Shown: one piece after another, positions 26,261 through 38,400 of the stretch
Numbering within the stretch: the stretch's first letter is position 1
Layout: the number at the start of each line of letters is the position of its first letter
Assembly: GCA_017590115.1 (NCBI GenBank)
Contig: JAGGNK010012892.1
Span: forward strand, 2,830,351 to 2,894,350
Length of the DNA stretch: 64,000 nt
Reading direction: 5' to 3'
From: Montifringilla adamsi
Lineage: Eukaryota; Chordata; Aves; Passeriformes; Passeridae
Made by a program: the position numbers and the translations under genes
Notes under the pieces: model-generated
The model's input: only the letters and a program-made list of their open reading frames with translations
Told to the model about the DNA's origin: nothing
Database searches by the model: none

Positions 26261-29200
26261 TTTTCCAAACCAGATTTTCCTTCCATACCTACTTTGACTT
26301 GCCTAAACCTTGGCTTCATCCTCTGCCAGCTGGGTAGGACGTGGAGCATCTCTTGAAATGAAGCCAAAGTAACGGGTGTTATGGGGTGTGTTTAATTCCA
26401 GCATTTTGTGATGCAAGTTGTCTTGCCCTGAGATTCAGACTATCCAAGGAGTTGTTGTCCATGAAAATATGAGCTCGGTATTCCTTCCATCAGTTGCAAA
26501 TAGCCTTTCTGAATATGGAAAATTGGTTAAAGAGAGTGCTGCTTGGAAAAGATGCTTCAAGCAGCCCAGGAGCAAAGGCAGGTTTCAAATTGTAGAAGCC
26601 CATTTCTTTCATCAGCATTCAGGTTTCTCTACGTGACAGTATCTGCCAGATCACAGCAGTAAGCACTTCTCCACTGTTATAAAATATTTCAGTTTTTCTA
26701 GTGCTTGCTTTACTGTTTTGGTATTGTCTGAAAAGGGATTTTTCTAATTATGGTTCCTTTTGTGTGCTTTTTTAGCTTTTATATCTTGATCTCTAGTAGA
26801 TACTCTTGTTTAACCTGGAGAAAAAAAGCATGTTCATAACAAAGGTGCTACAGAGTGGTGAGGTTGTGCATAAGTTTTGCAAAACAGAAGTATTAGATTA
26901 ATATATAATGAGCTTTATTTCAGTGAAATTTCCCTCTGGCACTCATTCTTTCCCATCCATGCTATAGCCAGCCTTGGGACTTGTTGCCACTCTGATCATG
27001 TGTGTGTAGTGATGATGCTTAGAGGCCCTGGCTGTATTTTGCTGAACACTGTATACATGTTTCAACCCAAGGGTGCGCTGTTCAGAGGGTGTGCAGTTGA
27101 ATAAACACTAGAAATGCAGGAAGGGTGTATAGAAGGTGGAAGCAGAGCAATGATCAGCATTTGAAGCAGTAGCCAAGTTGCTCAGCTGAATCTCTAACAT
27201 AAACTTTGAGGCAAAGCCCCTTAGGGTAGAACTCTTGGCTTTCAGTGGCTCTATTTCCCTATCTGTAAACTGCACGTAGCTATATCCATCTGGAAAATGT
27301 TTCCTTGCAAAGTTCCTGGTGTTGCATAAGAATGCCATTATTTTTGTTAATAGGAGCTTATAGTATGATTAGAACTGTCTTACCCAACGTTTTTGTTTTT
27401 GAGGAGACTGTTATTAAAATCATTATAATATAAATAAATAAGGATATTTGGAGACAGCATAAATAATTTTAAGTGTCACCTCTGCCTTTATTGTTAACTT
27501 GTGTTTCCTTCTTTATTCTATTTGCATCCTTGTTACTCTTTTTGGTTTTTTGGGGAGGTGTGCTGTGGCCCTGACGCATGGATCCCAAACAGCCCAGGAT
27601 TTTATTGAAATTCACATTCTGGGACATGATATGTAACAAACGAAGGGAATACTGGTGAGATGAAACCAACAAGTGACTATTGGTGTAATTTGGCAGGTTT
27701 AGTACTAGAAATGTTTGCAGGCATCTTCTAAACTAGGTTATTTATTTTTGTGTTCACACTGTAGTTTCCACTTGGTGATTATTTCTCATGGATTCCAAGA
27801 TTTCAAGCCTTAATGAACTAAGACATTCAAACAAGTTATGGATTTGAATCCTGCTAAAATTAGCATTGAAACAAACTCTTTGTGCGGAGTTTTCTTCTGT
27901 GCCATTTTAACAATTCAGTTTTTCCTGCTTCCTCCCTATTGACCCTGGCTATTTATAAAGCATCTTTGAAATATATGTTTAAAACAGGATTTAGAGTCAG
28001 GAGCAGACACCCACATATGCTCATCATCTGGAATTCAGTGCTTTCATGACAAAACAGGGTGTAGCGTAAATCTGTTAGATATAGTACTTTAATTGAGCAA
28101 GAGCTGCTTGTAGGAACACTGCTCAGGTTTTGTTGGGCTTTTTTTAATAAGGGAAAAGATGATGCAAGTGCAAATTGTTGTAATGCTGAAATAGTGTAGG
28201 TGTAGTTTCAGTGGAGGAATAATACAGTCAGGGCTAATGTCTCTGATATCTCATCCTGCTGGTTATTTCAAGGTAGTGAAATACCATTTCATTGCACATG
28301 TTAAAACTTGCCACTGTATTGTTTAACTACTATCAGATGAATATTTAATTTAAAGGAAATATTAAAAAACCCCAAAGGCTTATTTCTCAGAGCTTTGTCA
28401 AACTATGCTTACCTAGAAATTGTGCCTGAGTTCCCTTTAAATTGTCTTGGTGCTCAGTGAGAGACAACTTGTCAGGATTTTGAGGCTTGCTGTGTATTTA
28501 CACAGCTCAGCTCACAACTCTGGCTTGGAGGCATCCTGAAGTTCATTACCTGTCTTTGTGCTGCTCCTCAGCAAGAACTGATCTAGCCTGGTACCCTGGC
28601 ACAACTATGTCTTTCAGTACTGCACTCTAAGCAGTAAAAAGGCTGTGCAAGCCTTTTTACGAGCAGGTAGTCTTATTTGCAGTAAAATGACTTTTTACAA
28701 AGCCATGTAGTGAAATAACGATGAAGTGACAAATCTGCAGGTATATCAAAATGAGAGCAGTGGATAGGACTGGACTGCTATAGAGTGTTTGCAGTACAAT
28801 ATTGAGCTTCTCAGCAGGGACTCCTAAACTGGGAAAACCAACACATACAGTATGGTGTTTATAAATCCAGGCAATGTCAAAGTTCCTGTTGTGGAACGGA
28901 GAGTGTGGGATTTGCTAAATCACGTTATTGCTGTGAAGCTTGGTAATGGCTTTTTCTTGTTTCTTTTCTTTCATCACTACTCTCAACGCCCTGAGCTATC
29001 TGTATAATTATTTCAGGCAGCAATCCACATTGTTAGCTTATTTCCCCTGGGGTATGTTTGGTGCATTTTTGAAAGTAGATTTAAAAATTGCATGGATCCA
29101 TTTGGAAGGAATACAGCGGTTTCCGTTCAGTTTTGCCTTATGGGTGTCTCTAGCAGTCTGAATTACCAGAGGCACACAGCTTCTTGGAAGCCTACTGTGG

Positions 29201-32200
29201 AGTGGTAGAGCACAGCCCCACAGGAAAGGTGGTGTTAACACATCATGGCTCTGGTATTTGATGCTCCAGGTGAAGAATTGCAATACCGGGAAAAGAAAGT
29301 CATGTACAAGTAATAACTGCACTTAGTCACTGGGTCTGTATAGGCAGATACCACTGCTTCCACTTCATGCATCTTCAGGTGATTGAGCAAGGCAATGAGC
29401 ACAGCCAGCCTTTGTCACATTTTCAGCTGTTAAATTCACTGAAGCTTTAGTTGAGACTGAACCTTGGCTTTTTCTTGCCATTGAATAAAATACCCAGAGT
29501 TTAGAAAGCTGGGTAAAAGCTAATTTACTAATTTGGTATTTTCCAATCCAGAGCCAGTTGAAGTGATCACTTCAAATCTGCTAAGGTCAAGGCTGCACAG
29601 TGTGCTGAGCTCTGTAAATGGCAACTCAATGGCAGTGGAAACTGGTGAGCACCCTCCTGGACCTCGCTGTGCCCTCAAGGTTACTGGTAGCTACCAGTGG
29701 CTTGTGTCACAGCAGCACAGCTCCTTGGCCACATCTCACCCAAAGGCTTGGAGAACAATTCACTAAATCCTGGGGGCACTTGTGTTCTGCCTTCCTGACT
29801 CTTACTACTGCTGAGCTGCTTCCCTCACACCTGCATTTCCTCCTTTCCCAGCTATGAGCTCTGAATCCAAAAATGTGGCATCATTAGAGGTGTTCCTATC
29901 AGAGCTACTGTCCCTTGAAGCTTTGCCATCTGTAAGGAAAAGTCCTGTGCTATTCTGGGTTCAGAGAGAGAAGCCCTCTGAACAGCTGCTCACATCTTAC
30001 CAATCCTCAAACTCTTCTCCCAGCATTAACTTCTTAGCCAAAAACCTTCCCCCATTGCTGTTGTGTGTATTTCCATTTCAGATTGCAGCTCCCTGGTGCT
30101 TTGTGCTTATGTCTCATGTCACACCTTGCTAGGGAACAGAACTGTTTTCTTTCTTTCCTCTCAATTACTCAGGGGCTTGTGTCTAAAGGCTGCCATGGTG
30201 ACACCATTCAGATGCTCTCCTCTTCCTTAAATGTTGCTACAGCTGGTGGATGCATTGATCTGCATTTTCATATCAGGAATTCTAATGGATTTTTCATATC
30301 TCTTTCACCATGGCCTCAGCATTTAGCTTGGGTTTTACCCCTTACTAAAACCAGAAGAACTTTTTTTCATCTTCTACCAGGGAATTGTGATTTAACATCA
30401 AGTTTTTAATTTGTTAAAGCTCTTCTTGTGATAGCTGTGGAAATACTGTTATGACTGAGCAGAAAACATAGGTAAATAAGTTTGCAGTCCAGACATCTGT
30501 GCTCTGTTGTTCTGGTGTTATTCTAGAAAACTTGTTCTGATTTTAATTAAACTCCTTGTTTAATTTCAGAAGAAAATGTTTTCCTGTGATCTAATTGTTA
30601 TAATACAAAATTGCCTCAATCAATAAGTAAGAGGAGGAATTCAGGGGCTCAGCCTACCATGTGTACTGCAAAGTGCAAAATGCAAGAAATTGTCCTCTCT
30701 ACTGGGTTTGCATTTCTTGCAGACACTTGAAGTGCAGACCACCACAACAGTTTATCCAGGGTAAAGCTGGAGTATTACTGCCTTGCCTGAGGAAAGAGAT
30801 AATAAGACTGCACTTTAAAAATATGTGATGATAACTTAATCTTACAAAAGACTATAAGCAAGCCTCCTGCTGGCCAAGAGTGAGGAACTCCCTAGAAATA
30901 TTTGATTTGATTGTGTGTGTGGTGTAGATGAAATTGGCGTCCAGCTTTCTGCTGAGTTCCTACAAAAGTCTGAAAAAATCTGTGCAGGAATACACAGAGT
31001 GAGGGCTAGCAGACTGTACAATTGAGCACTTCTGCTGATTTACAGGATTCTAACTCTTGATCAAGATGCACAGCATCTCAGATAATGCCAGATGTCTTGC
31101 TGCTTGGCTGTCAGATAAACACAGACTTCATGAGGATTATTGCTTGGTTTTCATAGTACCTTGTGTATTTGACAAACATCCTATCTGTGGACCTTGGGAT
31201 GCTCTCGAAATTTGCCTCTCTAGTGGCTTGGGTTGACTTTGAACTTCAGAGAAACAAGTTTTCCTTTGCGTGCTGGTGGTGGAAAGATTTTACTGTTTGG
31301 TCCACTCTCAGGCTTGTACATTTGGTAAGAAAAAATGTAAAGTCTTCATATTTACAAAGGTATCTATTTTTAAAGCCATTTGTAGAATCAAGGAAAAATT
31401 TTTGGGGAATTTAATTTCATTGCATTGCCATGTTGAGGGTAGACTGACTCATGGGTGATAAAATTTTGGATGTGTTTGTAATTCAGCTAGAGTTGTAATT
31501 CAGGCTCTTATGATCCCATTGGGACAGAGGTGATGTGATTTCTTCTAGTAAATAGACATCTGAATGGAGTCCACTTTTAAGGAATACATAGTACCAGAGG
31601 ATACTGCAGGTGTGAAGCCACACACTCCTGCAGCTCATGTCAAGTAATGCTTCTTAAATGATACACTGGGGCACTATTTTATGTAACTTGCCATCAGATG
31701 ACATAAATTCTCTGACAACTCCTAACTACACTGAAGCCAGCATTCTTGGAGTAGGCTGCAGTACTGGAGCCAAGCAGTTAATCAGGTGTAACATGAGGTT
31801 TTGAGTGATTTACTGCCTGCTGGTAGCTTGTACTGGGACTGTATTGTCCTTCTGTATGTTCTGTATAATAGTTTTAAGCTGTCCTTAGACAGGACCCTAT
31901 TGTAAACATGCTGTCTGGCTTAACTGGGATGTCCTGTAAAAATATGTTAATAAAAGCTAAAGTAATTTTAAGGGATGCTATTCCTACTATTTCTGTTGCC
32001 CAAACTATTCCCACCAGCAGAGTACAGGCAATGCTCTTAACTCTTGCTGTGCTGATGCCTTGCTAATGCCTGCTAGAGTTGTAATTCTTGTTTCAAAGCT
32101 GATCAATTATTGTGTACCCTCTCATCTGGCTGCTGCTGTGCTGGAGTTCTCTTCTGCTTTGGCTTGCACAGTGCAGAAGTTATCATAGAAATAGAGCTTG

Positions 32201-35200
32201 TGCTCAAGGGGGCCACATAAATTTATTAAGACTTAATTATTTCATGTCCCTTTTTGTCTTGGTTTACTCAGGTCTGTGGAGTGAGTTCTGAGGTAATACT
32301 TTATTTAAGTTAAAGGAGTTTTTAAAACAAGGTAACTTGTGTTTGATATGTGTATTTGCCAGGTCCTTTTAACCTGGAGCTAGCAGGTCATGGTACAGCA
32401 GTAAACCTTTCATGGGGTGTAATTTTCAGAAGGATATGCTGTAAGCCATCATTCATTTGGACAACTTTCACTAGACTTGCTGCCTGGGGACAGATCCTGA
32501 AAATGTGAGTTCTTGAAGTGCTCCTTTAAACAGAAAGATGCATGCTGGTGGGCTTAGACATGCTGATTTTTTTTAAGGAAACAGATGCAGAGAGGTGCAT
32601 ACTGAGGAGCTTATGAGAGAAATCACTGCATTTTATAGGCAGGGTGAGACATTCAGGAGACACTCAGAGGAGACAGGACCTGCACAAAGGGCTCTTGTTT
32701 CCTGACCTGCCTGCAGTTCCTGCAGGACCAATGGCTCAGTTAGAGGGACTTGCAAACAGTAGCAGTAAGCAGAGAATGCTGCTTTGGAGGGATTTCTGGT
32801 TCCTCTCTCTCTTCTCACTCTGGAGCTCTGCAAAGTACAAATCCTGTAGAATATGGTCACCAGGATTTTAGAAGGACCTCAAAGAGACCTGCTGGCAGTG
32901 CCAGAGAAACATGTCAATCCCAGTTTAAAATAGCCCCCTCCCACCCCAGCTATTTATTTTTAAAGAGAAAATTGTGATGTCCTTCCTTTTGTGAATCAAA
33001 GTGTAATTTTGAATGTAAAGCAGGCATCAAATGTTTTTAGTAAGGATTTGAATTGCCCCCATGGTTGGAAACAAGACTTGTATGTTGGGGAGGGAGGAGG
33101 GTTGTGTGTGTGCAGCTGTTGAGGGCCATTAAAAAGTGACCTGAGCCCCCCTGAGAGCAAGCCTGGCATTAACTGTAAATTGATATACTGGGTCTCAAAC
33201 GCTAATTTCAGATTTCTGCATGGCAGGGTTTTGCTAAATGTTCTTATTCTAGGTATTCTGGTTACACCAATCTTTCATGTACTTTTAAAAATAGACTGCA
33301 CAGCAAGTGATCAGCTGTTGGTACAACTTAATAATTGAAGAGTTAATCCTTCAAATCTGAAACAGAAGAATGAGTTCCCCTGATGTATTTCCAGCATAGT
33401 AGCGAATTTTAAATTTATTTTAAAAAAAAGGAAATAAAGACAGTTTTGGTTTTTATCTTACTAAAGAAAAAATTATTTTTCTTCATTGATTTTTAAATTA
33501 AGAAATTTATGTTGTCTTTGCTCTGGTAAGTGTCTATCACTGAATGCTACAAGACCTACTGTTGTGATTGTGCTGCTTAAAGTTTTAGCAGAGTTTGGGG
33601 AAAAAAAATTGGCAGACAAAAAGATGGTGGGTCCTGATTTAGATTTGAAAGAAGCTTGCAAGCAAATGTCCCATGACGCAAACACTGCTTCCTTAGTTCT
33701 GGCATTTTTTTTTCCTTCCCCTTGATCTGACTAATTTAAAGTTGCTGCAGTGAACTTTAAAAGATGGAAGTGGTGGGTGTGTTCTAGGCATCAATAGCAA
33801 AACTGAAGTTACTTGATCAAGACAGGGGAGCTGGGCACCTGAGTTAAGGTGTTTGCAGGGAGACAATTCCCCGTAAAATCCCAGACACGGTGCCCCAGTG
33901 TTGCAGTGAGACAAAGCACAGACATTTATCTCCCCTATCCGGTGTGGTGCTTGTGTGGGGCTGAGGGGACAGTGGCAGACCCAGCACCAGAGCAATTCAT
34001 CAGGAAAAAAATTAACAATTTTGAGGTGGCAGAGAGCTGCAAGGAGCCAAATGCTTCAGACAGCCTGAAGATGGTGGCAGCTGTCTGGCTGGTAAGGCTG
34101 GCTCTGTAGTTTGCCTGTGTTTGCAGTCGCCTGAGCGCTGCCATGTGAAAAGGAGCTGCCAGAAAGATTTGGGAGATAAAAAGCCATATTCTTGTGTTCA
34201 TGGAAGTGCTTAATGTTTTTTAAGGCCACAGTCATTATTTCTTTTGATTCCTGTGGGTAGGATAAGTTCCAATGACTCTGGAAGGAGCTGTGCAGGAAAG
34301 TGTGTACATCTTTTCAGTAGGAATATAGAGCTGATGAGTTAGTGTGTACCTTTTGTATCTGCTTGTGAGATACTTATATTATTATTAATAATAATTTTTA
34401 TTTTTTATGCTTTTCTTAGCTATTAGCTTAATGAAAACACAAGGAACAGAACCTAATTTTTACCATCGAACTGTCTTCAAAGCAACAGCAAAAGCAATCA
34501 TGTAACAATGCATGTAAATGAGCATCAATGAGCTTTGAGGTGAAATACAGATCAATTGCTTGTTTTCAGTAAAAAAGGCTCTTGCTCTCCCTTAACTCCT
34601 TTTTATTTTCAGCTCCTGTCTGCAGCAGTTTGTATGGGAGTTGCACAACTTATTTCCAGGAAGGTAATGCTGAATGTTTTCCTGTTCATGTAGAAAGGTG
34701 ATGAACCGTGGCCCTCACAATACCATATATTCACTCAAATGTGTTGGTCACGGTAGTCAAGTCTTGCAAAACTTTTTGCCCTAACTTGTCTCTAAATTTT
34801 TCATTGTTGCAGTTCAGATTCATCATTTGTTTCCCTCCCCAAGTCAGTGGGATTCAGGAAGGAGTCGTTGCAGAAGGTTAAAACCTGTTGAATAACTCGG
34901 TATTTAAGCTGCGTGCCTTTTGTATACAGTAAAAGCATCAGGGATTAATGAAAGCATTTTAATGGATTTCTATGTTCCTGAATCATAGCAGAACCATGAG
35001 ATCACTATGGATAGCCTGACCACCAGATTTTCAGGCTGGGTTGTGGTCCTCTGTATTTGAGTAGAGTTTTTCGATTCATTTAAAAAATCAACTCAAGTAA
35101 TGAATTGTGGTTTTATGTTGACCTTTATTTTTTCATACTGTGTAAGATGCACGTTGAGGCTAATCAAAAGAACTTTGACAAATGCAGAATTAATCTTACA

Positions 35201-38167
35201 TTTAATTACAGATTTATGTGCTTTCTGTACTTTTTCTGAAAAAGTGAAGCCACTCTAAAATGTCATTTCACACCACCTGTACTCTCTGGAATCACATTCA
35301 TTCCCAATTGATGATAAAAAAGGGCATATAAGCACATTCAAGAAACAACACCGAAGTAAAATAATAATTTGTTTATTTGAAGGTAAGGTCAGAAGACTGG
35401 TTACATCTGCCTGTGACATGTAGGTTTTCTCTTAGCCTGTGGAACAATTGCTCTGTGTGATGCCTGGAGCCAGACTGCTCAGTGCATGAAAGGTGATGTA
35501 AAAAATGGCTGGAAGGGTAGGACAGAGCATGGTCTCAGCCATGAGCAGTTTGTGATGCCTCTGCAGCCACTGTGCTTCAGTAAAGCAGTTTAAGCTGAAT
35601 AGGAAATAAGTTAATATTTCTAGTCATCCTTTTAACAGCCTTAATATATTGACCTGATTTATGATCCCCATCAGGTTTCTCTAAGGAGAAGCTGTAGGAA
35701 GCTTCCTTTACCACAGATCTGGAGGAGTACAGGGACCATGTAGGCTGGACAAAGGGGGTTTCTTTTATCTTGAATCTTGTATGCCATGCCTGTATCCTAT
35801 ACATGTGGCTTTACACACCCTGATTATAAAAATGCTGCAGACTGAATTACCTTTATTCTGCCACCAAATTGCCAATGCTGAAGGCTTGGAAGTCAAAGAT
35901 TCTTACAACTTTCCTGCCACAAGTCCACTGTAGCATTTTGAGTACAGTGGGCATCAATTCTGAACACAAGACTAGGAAGCTGTTGCTTAGTGTTGCTAAT
36001 AGATTTATTGATGAAATGTCACCATATGGATCGTCGTCATGCATGCAAAAAATAAAATCAGTATGTATGGCTTGTAGTTCTCTTTCCCTCTTCCTTCAAG
36101 TGCTAGGGGACCCCAGTTTCTCCCTTGGTAATGACACCCTTTGACTTCATTTTGGCATTGTCTCTGGGCCTTAGGCTGAATTTCATATGGTTCCTTGAAA
36201 GTGCTGTGCACTGCTGGAGGGAGCCATAAGGAGTATTTAATGCAGATGTAAATCAGATGCAGCAGAACACAATAGCCCTCTTCATTGCTCTGTTTATAAA
36301 GTCATTAAAAAATGAGAAGAGTGACTTCAAAATAGCAGAATGAGCAGAACATGTCCAAACTCCATTAGAAACTGGACAGAAATTCACATTTTCTTATAGA
36401 GTGATAATTGTTTGTTATAGGGACCATATGGAGCTTGACAAGAATAGCTGAGATGAGACTAAAAGTTTTAGACATGAGCTTTCTTTAACCCATCATCAAA
36501 CTGGTTAATGCCTTTTCCCCCCCACCATAATCAAGATAAAGCAGCTGCAGTGAAACACTGCAGTGGATAATGCTATGAAAGACTTTCCATGTGGATGTAA
36601 GTTTGTCCATTTTGCAATGACAGCAAAATGTCCAACACTGCTCTAAAGAAAAGAGCAACACCTGCCTTTAAGCAGACCTTGGTTAGTGGATGGCAATTCT
36701 TTGCACAATCTCTGTGTGCAGAAATGCAGGCCTGGAGCATGCAGGATTTAATACATAGCACTGTTCCAAACAGTCTGTTTTAGGGAGCTGGGGAGAATTC
36801 ATATCTAATTACTACTATGTGTGTCTTTTTTTCAATTTTCCTGATTTAGTTTCAAAGCATAGAAAACACAATTTTCCCTCTCCTTTGATTGCCCAAGTAA
36901 TGTTGATTGTTAAAATACATTTTGTGTAATTTCTCCACTTAGCCTTACAGTGCCCCCTTTGAGCATCTCTTTTAATTATACTGAATCAAACTATGATTTT
37001 GCTGGCTTAAAATATCCAAGACTGAATGCCAGCAGCAATGTGTTTGGCTACTGCCTTACTCTAGTTCTGCCAAAGCAGAAACTCCCTGGGCTATTCACTC
37101 CTGATTTTTTAAAATGTTTTTGGGGGGATATCAAACCTTAAAACAAGAGATGCATGATTCAGTGTTGGTTTGATTGACTTTCAGACTCATTTATCAACAC
37201 ATGTTTCTTCCTATGTGCAAAAATTGTACACAGGAGATCGAAAATAATAGAAAAAGAGAGTGCTTGCTTTAGCAGTGAGAAGAGAAGGGGTTGGAATTGG
37301 CTCAGCATGGAAATGTAATGGTGGTGAATAGTAAGCCTTGCAGATAGTGTTTACAGCTGTAGAGGATGTTTTCTTGTAATCTCATTCTTGCCTTTATAGT
37401 TATTGCACAGAATAACTTATTCTGTTTGCTCAGGAGACGTCTGTGTTTGGCATCCTGCAGAGTGGGAATACGTAATGCTTTCTTCATTTTCTAGGAAGTG
37501 TACACTGAAGGAAGAGAACAAGACCATGTTTAGCACATCCTTTGTGCCAATAAAATGAGCTACCATGCATTACTGTTGTGTTAGAAAGCAGCTATAGCTA
37601 AGAGATTAACAAGGGAAGGGGCAGGGGAAGGAAATGCTGCTCAAGATTTCTCTTTCAGAGAAAGAAGAGAACAAACAAGTGAGCAAGATTTTCTTTTTTA
37701 AAACACACTAAAAGCCAAACAAACCTGTTTTTTTGGTTTACTTTTCAAGTGCCCAAACTGAAAAAATGTGATATCTAACATCGGTCCTCAGCCTTATTAA
37801 AAAAAAAAAAAGATTAAGGCAAGACTGTAGGTATGTATGGCATCCCTAGTTAAAATTAGAAACTGTTGTAATATTAAATTAAATGGGTGATTATGTCTCA
37901 ATACACCAACTCTATGGGAACACCTGCAGTGAGGACTAAAAGATGATTTCAGCTCGTGGTAGGAGTCGTTGTTGTGCTCCATTCCACCCAGACTGTGCTT
38001 TTGGCACTATCAAAGATGGTTCAAGAGTCGGTCTGGGGCTCCCAGCCAGAGTTTCAGCTGCTGTAGCTGGTATTCTCCTATGTTTACGGTTTAGCTGGCT
38101 TCTGGAAAAAGGGATCCTCTTCCTTTCTTTTTTTCAGCTTTATTTCTGTGAATACTTGTAGATAGTT
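26261..38167. other. Intergenic, no gene recognised
   Basis: Twelve kilobases without a recognisable gene. It holds a perfect 11-bp hairpin at 28634, AT-rich stretches and (ATT)n-like sequence at 34376-34400. Open frames here are short, unrelated to one another and usually mirrored on the opposite strand. Confidence 0.6.
28634..28660. repeat. Perfect inverted repeat, 11-bp arms, 5-base loop
   Basis: GTAAAAAGGCT, loop GTGCA, AGCCTTTTTAC. The arms pair perfectly. The size is too small for a microRNA precursor. Confidence 0.9.
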
Positions 38168-38400
38168 TGTGGTGATTGGGAGTGGGGCTGGCCCAGCCTC
38201 CTCCCCAGTGGGTGCAGCTGTGAGCAGTACTGGCAGCAATGAGCCATGGAGTGCCCAGGGGCACTGACCAGCCACCAAAGGGAGCAGAGGGCACACAGGG
38301 GCAGTGCATGTGGGATGAAGGGTATAAAAGAGGAGAACATGCAGCAAAATGAAGAACCTTTGATACACTACTCAGTGTGTTGTTTGTCTCGACTGCAACA
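38168..38400 (+). mobile_element. LTR-like dispersed repeat, copy B
   Basis: This is the second and better preserved copy of the repeat at 19414. It starts TGTGGTGATTGGGAGTGGGG, shares the GAGCCATGGAGTGCCCAGGG and CACACAGGGGCAGTGCAT blocks, has a good TATA box (GGTATAAAAG, 38321-38330) and plausibly ends in GACTGCAACA. A TG...CA frame and a promoter-like TATA fit a solo LTR of about 230 bp. Flanking bases do not show an obvious target-site duplication. The minus-strand open frames across it are shadows. Confidence 0.5.

Noticed and set aside
27830..27860. ATTTGAATCCTGC resembling a tRNA B box
   Set aside because: No matching A box or cloverleaf arms at the right spacing.
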